64,000 bases of DNA from Congeria kusceri. Lineage: Eukaryota > Mollusca > Bivalvia > Myida > Dreissenidae. Below, piece after piece: positions 1 through 10,981 of the stretch. A program made the position numbers and the translations under genes. The notes under the pieces were generated by a model. That model saw only the letters and a list, made by a program, of their open reading frames with translations. It did no database searches and was not told where the DNA came from. The number at the start of each line of letters is the position of its first letter. Within the stretch, counting starts at the first letter, position 1. The stretch covers positions 402,001 to 466,000 of the forward strand of contig JAPFQT010000167.1 in assembly GCA_027627225.1 (NCBI GenBank). The letters are read 5' to 3'.

Positions 1-601
1 TCGTAATTTCAAACCATTTTCAAATCACCGCACAATATTAATGAATCATTTCCATTTCACCTATTGCATTAATTTTGTGTGTAGAACAACGAATGTCATT
101 ATAATGATATTCAAAATATTTTACATAACATTGCTCCTAGATTGTGACGTTTCGTAACTTAAAACAAAATCAAAATCCCACTCAGCATTGATAGCGTTTG
201 AATACCTTTTGAAAAGTGTGTATTTTGAAAACAAATAATATCATAATTTAGCTTCTTTGAACAATTAATTACTTTTGTTCGCTCTGTGAAACCATTGAGA
301 TCTCTACATTTTAATAAATATATGTAAGAAAAAGAATGACAAGAAGTCATATATTATACGTTGTTTAAATCAAATTCAAAACGAAACTGAACGTAAGAGT
401 TTCTTTACTTAGCATTTAATATATTGTGAAGAAAATAGTATGACTTCATGTGTTACAACAGTGTTTATCGTTGTAAATATATGTCACATTACCATTTTTG
501 TTAAAATATGTTATACATTTTAGTCTGCAATTCTTGCTAGTTACCGGTTCATTGCAGATATTTTTAAAATGATGTAATTATTACCAGTATTTAGTTATTG
601 C
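1..601. other. Unassigned AT-rich DNA
   Basis: No open frame with codon-like character, no paired splice sites and no repeat are visible here. The only frame longer than 60 codons (159-350, minus) is AT-driven and resembles nothing I know. Confidence 0.5.
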
Positions 602-1075
602 TTAAAGGGACTATATTAAAGATAAAAATGGCTTCCTATTGCACTATACATGGTTTTATATGTATAAATGAGCTATATAAAGTCATATGATTTAGATTAA
701 AAGTTAATTATATAATACATAATGAGATATTTGATAAACAAAAACAGGAACATAAGTTTGAAAAGATTAAAACCCCAAGTGGGCATCGAACTCACAACTT
801 AGGAGCCATACAAAGAAATGACAGTAGACAGCCCTTTATCCAACTGCGCTATTCTGCTACTTAATGAATCGTGTGTACACGATGGTTATACAAAATACTT
901 ACAATTCTGACTTTAAATGTAAACATGAAAAGGGCCAAATAAACACGACCTTTATTATAAATTGAAATTTATCTCAGAATGCGTACACACCGTTATTATA
1001 TGCCAGTATTAAAATCTTAATTTAAGATTTTTTTAAAGGATTGCCCTCTTTTCGATGATTTACTAAATGTAATGT
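602..1075. mobile_element. TTAA-flanked MITE-like element with tRNA-like core, copy 1 (degenerate right end)
   Basis: The left end reads TTAAAGGGACTATATTAAAG and the next bases match the element at 3,250-3,750 (shared words include GGCTTCCTATTGCACTATA). A tRNA-like block on the minus strand lies at 772-860, about 170 bp from the left end, as in the other copy. The right end has decayed, so the terminal inverted repeat seen in copy 2 is hardly recognisable near 1,050-1,075. The family is inferred from these two copies. It codes for nothing. Confidence 0.6.
772..860 (-). repeat. tRNA-like (SINE-type) block inside MITE copy 1
   Basis: Read on the minus strand, a TAGCGCAGTTGG box resembles a Pol III A box and GAGTTCGATGCCC resembles a B box. 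The spacing between them is longer than in a class I tRNA and the stems do not close, so this is a tRNA-derived repeat and not a tRNA gene. Confidence 0.5.
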
Positions 1076-2105
1076 AAAGGAAAAGTTAATACACCTCAAG
1101 AAACTATGAAGACAAAATAGAACAATGTAAGCTCATGCTATAAAAGGACACATAAAATAAATACAAACAAAATGCATGCGTGCCATCGATAATCGTTGTA
1201 TAGCGTAATTGGTCCACTCAATCCTTGCTTGACAAGTATCTACTGGTCAACTTATGGAACTGTAGTGAAATTGTGTACCTGACACTAAACAAAACACGTT
1301 ATGTATTGTGTTGTCGGGTGTTTTAAGTGTGTATTTAGTTTTTCTTGGTGTGTGCGATAAAACTAGGCAGTATATTACACGATAATCTCAAACCATACCC
1401 ATGCCTTATCATAAACGGAAATGATGCCTTATAATAACAAAGTTCGACGCACTATATAGAAATCATTGTAGACTGTATACCTAAATATTAGTTTTTCGGG
1501 ATATTGTCATGTACAATAAGCATATTTGAGATATTGGTACGAAAGCAAGCATTACGCTGACATACAGCTGTGGAAACGTGTGTACCTTATGGATAAGCAA
1601 AACTATCTTATTGTTTTTAGACTTTGGGGATATGTGCTTAGGCTACCGATTTCAGCCTGAATGCATAATATTTCGAAAATAATGTCAGTGTAATCCTATT
1701 CCAATGTGACCCGTGTGACGGAATTAACACACTAACATTGTTGTCAATGTCTTAACATACTGTTAAACAATTGTTCTGATAATGTACATGTACATAACTC
1801 TGTGTTTCCCATAACACTCACATGCTCACTGTTTTAAAATAGACAGGACTATTTGAATATCCTATCAGTTTTAATGATTTCGTATCGAGTTACAAAGGCT
1901 TTCATCGGGAAAAGTAAACACACAATATCAACGTTTTATCGAACGTGTTGTCAATGCTTTCTATTTAAACGGTACCCGTTAACCATAAAAATATGCATTT
2001 GGGTTAATATTATACAATATTATTCAACGTTGTAAGTCGAAACAAGCTAACCTAGTATATAGATCAAGCATATTCTTTTTTAAATGCATTTTATTGGGTT
2101 TTTAG
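1076..2105. other. Unassigned AT-rich DNA
   Basis: I see no coding signal, repeat or structured element. The 60-codon frame at 1,853-2,035 has no recognisable content. Confidence 0.45.
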
Positions 2106-2183
2106 GAACAATTGAAACCTTTGTGTTGATGCGGACTGTGGACGATTTAGGAACTGTTGCACGAAGCCGATAAACGTAAAAAG
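2106..2183 (+). other. Possible non-coding (5' UTR-like) exon
   Basis: A T-rich tract ending in TTTTTAG comes just before 2,106 and AAAAAG|GTAAGG, a near-consensus donor, follows at 2,183. All three frames contain a stop, so if spliced this would be untranslated. One ATG in it opens a 14-codon frame that ends inside the segment. It could be the 5' end of the + strand gene proposed further on, or a chance pair of sites. Confidence 0.15.
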
Positions 2184-3249
2184 GTAAGGCTAACTGTTTT
2201 AAGCATCGCCTATACATATATTCATTCAGTTTGAAATTACACGGCATTCCGTTTAACCCCTTAAAACTTGCATTGACCGTTCCAAACTCGTTGCCCCGCT
2301 TTTAATCATATTCGTGTTGTGTGGTGAGTGTCTTGGATTGTGTTATATTGCGAATTGCTCACTGACCTAACATACAAACAGATCGTAGCAGTTTAAAAAT
2401 GATTTCTCTGCTAATGCCACTGGAGTTTTATATAAAATAGCGATGACGGTGGCAATGTTTGCTCTTAGTTTATAAAAACACTTAGCGTCATTCTAGAATA
2501 TCCCGTAATACAATGTTAGGCAATATTTTACTTCAAAGATATATGACCCCGTTTAACATCAGATTTAATTTATGTTATCATGTGCTGTAAAAGAAGCAGC
2601 AATCAAGGGAGTCCAAAACGTCTGAAAATCAAAAATATCAAATAATTTAATACTTATAACATGCGTGCACATACATTGTTTCCACGTTGTTAGCTGCTCG
2701 TCGGTCAGCGTTGTAACTACAATTAGAGCATTGTGCTCAATTACGCAGAACAATAAGCCCTTAGAAGCTTAAGTTACAAAACGCTTTAGCGGCTAATATC
2801 AACATTAAAATACGCGAGAAGTGTGTCAATATTGTCGCATTCTATTGGCTTCAATAACCTGCTTTCCCTGTGTCAATGTTATATTTTATGACCATTTAAA
2901 CAAATGTAAAAACAAATGTTATAGTCTCCCTTGGCATTTGCAAGTATATAACACAGTTTAACAATGTAAATGGTAATTGTAAAATAAAGGATATATGTTA
3001 GTAATAGTCTTGTTTATCATAATAACAAAACTTGTGTGTCCCTTTTTTGAAAATAAATTATACATAAAATCACTACAACTAAAGATTTTGAATTCAATAT
3101 TTATTCATTGTTAACTATATTATTTAAACAATGTTAAACAAATGAATATACTGTACTTCAGATAAATACAAATGTAATACAAACCATTAGTATTCATTTA
3201 ATAATGTTTTATTGTCAAACAATCCCAACAGTCTATCTGAAAGCATTGT
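2184..3249. other. Unassigned AT-rich DNA
   Basis: Nothing supportable is visible. The minus-strand frame at 2,565-2,753 is short and unrecognised. Confidence 0.45.
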
Positions 3250-3750
3250 TTAAAGGGACTATGTCAACTAAACATTGGCTTCCTATTGCACTATATATAA
3301 TGGTATTTAATAGAAATACGCGTCACATGTGCATAACATAAATAAACATAATATAATAAACAACAAGTTATTTGAACAAAAACAAATTAGCAAATAAATT
3401 ATAGAAAATAGTACAACCCCAAGCCGGTATCGAACTCACGACTGAGGAGCCATTGGTAGAAATGACAGTAAAAGCGCTTTAACTAACTGCGCTATCATGC
3501 TTGGTAAGGAATCATGTGTAAACGTTGGTTATACACATTGCTTACAATTCGGACGTCATGATGTGAGCAGAAAAAGGGCCAAACAAAGAAAATCCATATT
3601 ATGCATCGATTTTTAGCTCAGAATGCTTACACTCTTTTCCCATTATATATACCCTGATATAACCGTCATTATATGCCACTATTAATATTTAAATTTCGGG
3701 TTTAAGAAATTGCCCCCTTGATGAGCTTTTTGATTATATAGTCCCTTTAA
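3250..3750. mobile_element. TTAA-flanked MITE-like element with tRNA-like core, copy 2
   Basis: This 501-bp stretch begins TTAAAGGGACTATGTC and ends ATATAGTCCCTTTAA, giving terminal inverted repeats of about 14 bp with TTAA at both outer edges. TTAA target duplication is the habit of piggyBac-type transposases, so a non-autonomous piggyBac-like element is one reading. The ends do not show the usual CCC start of piggyBac, so the family is uncertain. A minus-strand tRNA-like block lies inside at 3,415-3,501. No coding sequence is present. Confidence 0.65.
3415..3501 (-). repeat. tRNA-like (SINE-type) block inside MITE copy 2
   Basis: On the minus strand the block contains TAGCGCAGTTAG (A-box-like) and GAGTTCGATACC (B-box-like), matching the block at 772-860 in order and position. 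It differs from copy 1 at many sites, so the two insertions are old. Confidence 0.5.
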
Positions 3751-4017
3751 CTGCTTAAAACTACTTTGAACCAATATACATGTATACATACATGAAATAC
3801 AATACCAGCTAATAAGCTCGAGCAGTAATTATTATTTTTAACTTCAATACATATCGATTGTCATTTTTAAGTCCAGAATATCGTATTTGAAATTAAATCG
3901 GACATGAACACTTAAACATAACGCTTGGCTATATTTGACAGTGGTATTTAACAGAAGTATTTAACTCCTCTTTTATACGTATCTAACATTCACTACTGTT
4001 GTCTAACTATGGCCATT

Positions 4018-4345
4018 TATGTTCAATGGCTTCGGATTGAGTTACATAGTTTGACGAAATGATTATTATACCAAAAAATTATCAGCCGTTTTCATCTACT
4101 TTGGTCGACAAAAGCTTTTCAACAAAAACAAAGAATGTTACGCATGTCAGACAATTATTTTCAAACTCGATTGAAATGATTTGGTTATTTGTAATAGTTG
4201 GTGATTGTGTTTGTTTAAGTCGGAACATCGATCCACTGCTGTCGTTAATCTATGTTCATAAGTGTTCAATTACTTCGGATTGAGTTACATTGTTTGACGA
4301 AATACTGAATAAAACAATATATTATCAGCCGTTTCCATCTATGAA
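4018..4345. repeat. Direct repeat pair, about 85 bp each
   Basis: Segments near 4,018-4,101 and 4,253-4,345 share CTTCGGATTGAGTTACAT, GTTTGACGAAAT and ATTATCAGCCGTTT in the same order, about 235 bp apart. The two short + frames at 4,059-4,283 and 4,290-4,517 arise from this duplicated DNA and the next element, so I do not call them genes. Confidence 0.55.
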
Positions 4346-4384
4346 TGGGACCAATCATTCCAAAGATTTAGAGGATATGTGTTG

Positions 4385-4516
4385 GTTTCAGTGTAAGATC
4401 GTATTTCCTGTAATAGGTGGTAATATAAAACATATTTTCAAGAGTTGCGAAGCCAGGAGTGAAATTTCAGTTTTTGTTACCACTGATGAAATAAAATATG
4501 ATCTTACATTGAAATG
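4385..4516. mobile_element. Foldback (hairpin) MITE-like element, copy 1
   Basis: The left arm (4,385-4,423) and the right arm (4,477-4,516) are inverted copies of about 39 bp with scattered mismatches, around the core word GTGTAAGATC/GATCTTACAT and ending in GGTGGTAA/TTACCAC. The loop is about 53 bp. A relative with the same arms lies at 51,237-51,363, so this is a dispersed family and not a local accident. Confidence 0.6.
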
Positions 4517-5260
4517 AACACATTTGCTTTATATGTTCATACTTTTGGACGATAAATTATAAAAAAAAACACGCGAGATATGCTGAAACGTCATTAGTTA
4601 TTAGTTTGTGTATTCTGACGTCATGACTATGACATCATAAACGATTCCAGAATTGTCGATAACTATTGTGTTGTGAAAATAGTGTCATACATTCTGTGTC
4701 GTTGACGCTTATTAATAATCTATTTAATTGCATTATGTGATTTTGTTGTTTAAAAATGCCGATGCTTACACTGCCATAACGTTTATTCACATACTTAAAA
4801 CAAATCACAAAACGAAAAGAAGTATCTATACAATCAAGAGTGACATGATCAAATGTTATATTTTCACTCGACTCAGAATGTAATGATCGGTCATCTTTCA
4901 TTTTAATGCTCCACTCATTAATCGCAGAGCATAGCATGAAATAAAAAGCAGAACACAACGAGATGTCTTATGTTATAACGGAAATTGAGGAAACATTTAA
5001 GTTTCAATAAGCCCTTGTATATCCATATTATGATATTATCTAATCCACTAAATTATGTTAAACATAAGTGTATCGTGTGTTAATTAGTTATATTGAAATT
5101 CTTAACAAAGCATAACAATACATTCATGTAACTGTTTCAGCTGCAATAGATTGTACAACTGTAATGCTTTATTTTGATGTTTGATAGAAAATACAATATT
5201 CGATCTCATGTTAAACTATTTGTATGAAAACATTAGAAACACATGATATATTGTGAACGC
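4517..5260. other. Unassigned DNA with one unrecognised minus-strand frame
   Basis: A 107-codon minus frame (4,635-4,958) is open, but its residues match no family I recognise and no splice or promoter context supports it. I leave it uncalled. Confidence 0.35.
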
Positions 5261-5345
5261 AACGTATATGGCACGATTACTACACGTTTCATGTTTCATT
5301 TTTTTGATGTTTGTTTAGAGTTCCCAATACATCATTTGAGTAAAC
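5261..5345. repeat. Dispersed repeat, copy 1 of 2
   Basis: It shares CACGTTTCAT, TTTGATGTTTG and CAATACATCATTTGAGTAAA, in that order, with 6,880-6,965. The short inverted words CGTATAT and ACGTTTCAT near its left end hint at a hairpin or the end of a mobile element. Confidence 0.5.
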
Positions 5346-5796
5346 ATGTTGGATGAAATTTAACAAATTGTTTGTAAATTTTATACTTGTCATAACATAT
5401 GTAACAACAATATAACGGATGACTTTTTACCATTACTTAATTCAAAACTAATTAAATATTGTGTGTGAGGTATGTACATTCGGTCCAAATTTGAAATACC
5501 GATGCATATGTGTTAGTGTTCAATGCCAGAATTAGTTTGTAAGCGCTACCTCAGAAATGTCGTTGTGCGACTTGAAGACTGTGTATATAAATAATTTTAA
5601 GAACAATCTTCTCAAAAACAATATACATATAAATCATATTCATTATGGAGAACGTGTAATATTGCAACCTTGAACCTAAATTACCATTAACGTGGACTTT
5701 TCTAAAATTTGGCTATCGCCTAATTGTTTTAATTTCAAACAAGCAGAAAATAATATATGTCCATTAATATGTAGAGATTATATTTTCTTGTTTCAG

Positions 5797-5826
5797 TTCG
5801 ATAAAGTACCGAAATATAGACCTGAG
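5797..5826 (+). CDS. Candidate coding microexon (low support)
   Basis: TTTTCTTGTTTCAG, a strong acceptor, precedes 5,797, and GAG|GTAACA follows 5,826. The 30 nt are open in phase 0 (FDKVPKYRPE) and leave phase 0. A later weak donor at about 5,871 would extend the exon in the same frame by 15 residues rich in Ser, Arg and Thr. It could be upstream of the exon candidate at 8,993, which begins in phase 0. No homology is recognised, so this rests only on splice signals and an open frame of a length that occurs by chance. Confidence 0.2.
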
Positions 5827-5946
5827 GTAACAATGTCTGTTCAAACGAGATCTCGAAGCCCTTTGAAAACGGTTTGTATTGTAAGAGGATTGTTTGCTGT
5901 CATTTACTGCAAACCTATCGCACAGAGAAATAAAGATGTCCTATAA

Positions 5947-6133
5947 GACCGTATACAGCTCACGTCGAACATAGCTTACGTGCTAGCTGTATCCGTTAGT
6001 TGACAGCGTATACAGCTTACGGTGAGTCATATTCGTTGGTTGACAAAGTATAAAGCTTACATGAGCTGTATACGTTGAATATATACATCGACCTTTTTAA
6101 TAGGTATTTCGTCTTAACGTATATAGCTTACAT
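5947..6133. repeat. Palindromic GTATACAGC repeat cluster, left copy
   Basis: The self-complementary phrases GTATACAGCT and AGCTGTATAC, and variants with CTTACGGTGAG between them, recur four or five times. A matching cluster lies at 7,812-7,945, on the far side of the (AGT)n tract. Confidence 0.5.
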
Positions 6134-6224
6134 GCCGAGTGTCTAGTACTAAACATAATTGTGAATAATTGTGGTCGATCGTCATCAACCGCATCATAAT
6201 CTTCGTCGTAGCATTATAAAAAGT

Positions 6225-6733
<509 letters not shown>

Positions 6734-6879
6734 AAATCGCTATTTAATAAAGGTAGCATATTTAGTAATAGATACTACACATACAAACACATCAAGGGGC
6801 TTTCAATGAAAAACAAAAACATAGACATAACCTTATTTAAGGTAAACAGAAATCATAATCAAACTCTGGCCGAAAAAAA

Positions 6880-6965
6880 ACGTATATGAAACGATTAATA
6901 TACGTTTCATAATAATGTTTTTTTTAATGTTTGATTACAGTTCTCAATACATCATTTGAGTAAAC
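6880..6965. repeat. Dispersed repeat, copy 2 of 2
   Basis: Same family as 5,261-5,345. Here the left end keeps a clearer hairpin: CGTATATGAAACG, then ATTAATA, then TACGTTTCAT. Confidence 0.5.
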
Positions 6966-7139
6966 AGCTGCATTATTCTCATTCTCAACATGTCAATGAA
7001 TATCATCAAAATCATAAGCGGTCTCAAAAAGTGTGGTAAATACAAACAAGAGTCCATGGTCATGATATCGCTCTATTGACAACACCTGTTATAAGAACCA
7101 GGTGTACTTGTGAGCCCTGCCCATGTCCGCCATGTCCAC

Positions 7140-7620
7140 AGTTTTTAAAGGGTCACCCAAAAAGCATCTGTGCGCAACGACATTAAAATAAGTCCAATAT
7201 TTTCAGACAACAATATTTTTAAAGTTTCTCTGATCACTATGATTATCACAGTTTATAAAGACGGTCACCAAGGAACATTTGTGCCAAATACGTTTGTCAA
7301 ATTTCATCTGCAGTGTCAAGAAAGATTTGTAAAGTTTCCCACGCGGACATAAAAGGAAAAAAAGCCACGTCCCCGTTGCAGCCATGTTTTCCCGTGAGTG
7401 CTATAAATTTGATAATTTATATAGAGGGTCTCCCAAGGAGACCATTTATGCCAAATTATTTCAACGATTGATTTTCGAGAAAAAAAGAAAAGACGGTGAA
7501 GGTTTTGCTTTCGATTACCTCGGCAACCAGAGGTTTAAATGGAATGACATACTTTCAGCAACTTCAGCAGAGAACCACCCAAAGATCATATATGTTAAAT
7601 GGGTTTTTTTATTGGCTCAG
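7140..7620. repeat. Degenerate molluscan-type tandem repeat (GGTCACCCAAGGA family)
   Basis: The phrase GGGTCACCCAA, then a CATTTGTGCCAAA-like word, recurs near 7,149, 7,262, 7,427 and 7,574, spaced about 115-165 bp. Short frames at 7,170-7,352 and 7,384-7,623 lie within it and are treated as repeat-derived. The resemblance to common bivalve intron repeats is from memory. Confidence 0.5.
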
Positions 7621-7811
7621 TAGTTTCAGAGTAGATGTCGTTTGAAATAATTGTAACAACAGCAGCAACAACACCAACTGCAAACATCTATTCAAAACAC
7701 TGTGTTCCTGACGACGCTCATGTTGCTGATGATCATTATGCTTTTGCTGACGACTACGACAGCTATTATAATGATGATGAGCATCATCATCTTTTAGACA
7801 AGAGCTCTATA

Positions 7812-7945
7812 CGGCGATATGCAGCATCTTGGCGTATACAGCTTACGGTGAGATGTATTCGGTGTAAGTTGTGTACGGTTTCATAGTCAAAGTATACAGC
7901 TCACGTCGTCAGCTGTATACGGCGTGAGCTGTATACGGTCTAACA
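7812..7945. repeat. Palindromic GTATACAGC repeat cluster, right copy
   Basis: GTATACAGCTTACGGTGAG occurs here and at about 6,008, followed in both by a TATTCGG/TATTCGTTGG word. The cluster ends in GAGCTGTATACGGTCTAACA; the left cluster has a related phrase. Confidence 0.5.
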
Positions 7946-8992
7946 TGCCCTCATTTGAAAACATTACCCATGGGAAATAATACTCCGCGGCGTGTTACAT
8001 TATTGCAAGCTCACATACATTTTTGTTTGTATAGTATATACCATTAAAATCAAGTAACCGCCGAATAAAAATATTGCTCTCATTGTTTGAATTGATACTT
8101 ATAATTGTATTTATATTTGTTAATTGAAATGCCAATACAAATTGCAAGTAATGTTGTTTGAACAAATCGAGTACAATTATAACATTATTAAGTGAGCAAA
8201 TTTTTGTAATATATCAAATGAATCTTCCCATTAGGTTGTTGATTTGAATCCGTTCTTAACCTGAATATATTTGACTTAAACTAGTCGCAAAAAAAACTCG
8301 CAATGTGCAACCAAAACTAAAAAAATTGACAGTTATACGATTACTACTTCAGCGTAAATAATAATAGATAGTTTGCCGCAAAGGTATTCTTGTTTTGAGG
8401 AAAGGGCATACTTGTTCAAGGAGTGCAGTAACGATTTGCTTGATTGCACGTCCAGAATTTAACCATATTACATTAGTAATCAAATACCATGTATTGCAAG
8501 GCACTCTAAATATAAAACTATACAAAAGCGATGTCGTAGAGGGATATTTTATTGACGACCGTAATGAGTTGAACTTTAGTAAATCAATAAACGTATTTGC
8601 TAGTTTTGCTTTTAATTACTTTCTTTAATTTATTTCACCTTTTTAGACGTATGTAATTATCCTTGCTAGATCAATAAAAAATTATTTGTTAAAACAGTAA
8701 TGCTACATAAATACACAGTATAGTCAAATGAAAGCTGCTATACAAATTTAGTTCAGAAAGGAGACCGCTATTAACAAAATAATCAATAGTAACAATAAAG
8801 TTATGATATTTTGTTGTTGCTAAAGCATTTCAATATAATGATAGGTTTTAATGTTGCAATAGGCAAAATCATAGATATGGCCAGACCGGTTAAATGTGAT
8901 GAGAAACACAAACTTTGGCCGCTATCATTGTTTAAACGGTGTCAGCATTGTATTATATACACGTGTATATGTAGTATTTCTGTTTATATTAG
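7946..8992. other. Unassigned AT-rich DNA
   Basis: Short frames at 8,395-8,628 and 8,811-9,029 show no recognisable content. No repeat is evident. Confidence 0.45.
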
Positions 8993-9047
8993 AAACCAGG
9001 CAAAGCTGATGAGGACATGCCGTCTGTAATGAGTTCCATCGCGACTG
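8993..9047 (+). CDS. Candidate coding exon, phase 0 in and phase 1 out
   Basis: The segment follows TTTCTGTTTATATTAG and ends ACTG|GTACGT. The 55 nt are open in phase 0 (KPGKADEDMPSVMSSIAT plus one base) and leave phase 1, which is the entry phase of the repeated 54-nt exons downstream (12,842 onward). It could therefore be the exon just before the array, and it holds an in-frame ATG that could act as a start. No homology is recognised. An alternative is chance splice-like signals in intergenic DNA. Confidence 0.25.
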
Positions 9048-9339
9048 GTACGTACTATTTGGTTTTAAATAAGCATTACCAAATTTGTTGTTTAACTTAC
9101 AATTTACATGTACGTGTGTATTTTCTATAAATGCTATAAGCGTTCTAATTTGCATGTGTGTGTAAATTTAAAATGTCGGAACGTCACCGGCGACGTTAGT
9201 TGCAAGAGCGCTCTAGAAAAATCGAAAACTGTGAGTTTAGAAACTGTGAAGTGACAGCCAATATAAACCTCGAAACTGTCTATTGTATACTTATAACGTT
9301 GAATTTGATTGCGAAATTATATGATAACCTCTAGACTTG

Positions 9340-9358
9340 ATATATATATATATATATA
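9340..9358. repeat. (TA)n microsatellite
   Basis: About nine and a half TA dinucleotides run without a break. Confidence 0.9.
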
Positions 9359-9625
9359 AGTAAATAGTTAGAGGGTAATAATCTAGAGTCAAATTCCTAA
9401 AGATTCCTTTTAGTCGACGACACACTGTGTTAACACTTAGGCTGCGAAAAGCTACTTTGAGATCATCATCTTACGAGTTCACTGTTTTCAAAAACCACGA
9501 CATTCAAAACTGTGTCAAGCCATCCGGCTTCCCAACCACAGCATACATTGTTTGAATTGTGTTGCAGTGATTGTATGCCAACACCATCAATGATGCGGGG
9601 CATACAAAGTTTACCCTGTCTGTGG

Positions 9626-9727
9626 GTACGTACGTATGCACGTATGTACGTATGCACGTATGCACGTATGTACGTATGTACGTGTGTACGTGTGTACGTA
9701 TGTACGCATGTACGTATGTACGTATGT
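9626..9727. repeat. (TACGTATG)n-type minisatellite
   Basis: Alternating TACG/TATG/CACG tetramers repeat for about 100 bp, giving open frames rich in Tyr, Val, Arg and Cys on both strands that I reject as genes. Confidence 0.9.
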
Positions 9728-9739
9728 TCGGAGTCTAGT

Positions 9740-10505
9740 CCGGATAATAACTTTGTCCAGCATTGGAGAATTTGCAAATAACTTGGCAAAAATGTTAAGC
9801 ATGGAAACACTTAAAGTTAAACTGTCAAATATAACAATTTAAGCCATAGACACTGTCCGAAGCATAATTGTGTCCAGCATAGAGGGAATTTCAAATAATT
9901 TGGTACAAGTGTTAAGCATGGTGATTCGGTGGTTGCGCGCAAAAACCAAGTCCATAGAGCCAAGGTCAAGGTCACACTTAAAGGTCAAACATCAAATATA
10001 AGAATTTAAGCCATAGACACTGTCCGGACCATTATTTTGACCGGCATTGAAGGAATTTCAAATAACTTTTTATAAGTGTTTATTATAGTGAGACGGCTTG
10101 TTGCGCCCAAGAATTATGTCCCTAGATCCAAGGTCAAGGCTACACGTAAAGATCAAATATCAAATATGATAATTTAAGCCATAGACCCTGTCCTGAGCAT
10201 AATTTTGTCCAACGGGTAAGGAATTTCAAACAACTCGGCAGAAGTGCTCAGCTTTTTGTTACGGTGTGTCGCTCTAAGAACGATATCCCTAGGTCAAAGG
10301 TCAAGGTCACACTTAAAATCAAATGTCAAATATAGGAAAATAAGCCATAAAAATGTGTCTTGAGCATAATTTTGCCCAACATGAAAGGAATTTCAAATAA
10401 CTTGGCACAAGTGATAAGCATCATGAGGCGGTGTGTCGCGTGTAAGAACCACGTGCCTGAGTCAAAGTTCTAGGTCACACATTTCAAAGGTCAAATATAT
10501 GTATT
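9740..10505. repeat. 168-bp satellite with TCAAGGTCA motifs, first array
   Basis: The phrase CCATAGACACTGTCCG starts at 9,845, 10,013 and (with change) 10,180 and 10,347, giving a period of 166-168 bp. Most monomers carry AAGGTCAAGGTCACAC and an AATTTCAAATAACTTGG word. The first monomer is outside the 3.47-kb unit and the rest open the first unit, so the larger duplication began inside this satellite. The same block recurs at the start of units 2-5. Confidence 0.8.
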
Positions 10506-10920
10506 GAAGTTAAGATTTTGTGAGGGCTAAAATTATTGGTTGGAAATGTGTGATACATCAACTTGCTTCACATAATAAGATAATACATTAGCAGAAAGTT
10601 CAATATAAAAGGACAGTTCTCCTGTTGCAAAATATTTTTATGCATATGGACAAAGCGGGGCCATGTAGAACAGACTGCATATGTGGGGGCATCCGTGTCT
10701 GTGGATGCATTTCTAGTTTAAATATTAAGTGGTAGTTAATAGCCCTCGTATTGCAAAAGTGGGAAAACTAATGAAATCGACCAACTAAATTATAAATAGT
10801 TACAATACTGGTCAATATGTTAACCTTGTATGTTGTGTGTGCATAAATAACATGTGATTTTATAATGCGCAGCATGTTGTTCATTATTTTTAATATTGTT
10901 TGCATTTCTCTTTCACTTAG

Positions 10921-10981
10921 TGTTTGAGACGCTCGCCGCGTATGAGTTACTGAAGTGTAATTGTTTTTCTAGAATGCGCAA
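10921..10981 (+). other. Second splice-like segment in each unit (unit 1 copy)
   Basis: The best pyrimidine tract of the unit (TTTCTCTTTCACTTAG) comes just before 10,921. From there one frame entered in phase 1 is open for 24 codons to a TGA, and a donor-like CAA|GTACGT lies at 10,981. The same layout is kept in units 2-5. If joined to the 54-nt exon through that donor it would quickly reach a stop, so it would have to be a terminal or poison exon, or is not an exon. Confidence 0.15.

Noticed and set aside
4635..4958. 107-codon minus frame
   Set aside because: No recognisable domain, no neighbouring exons and an AT-driven residue mix.
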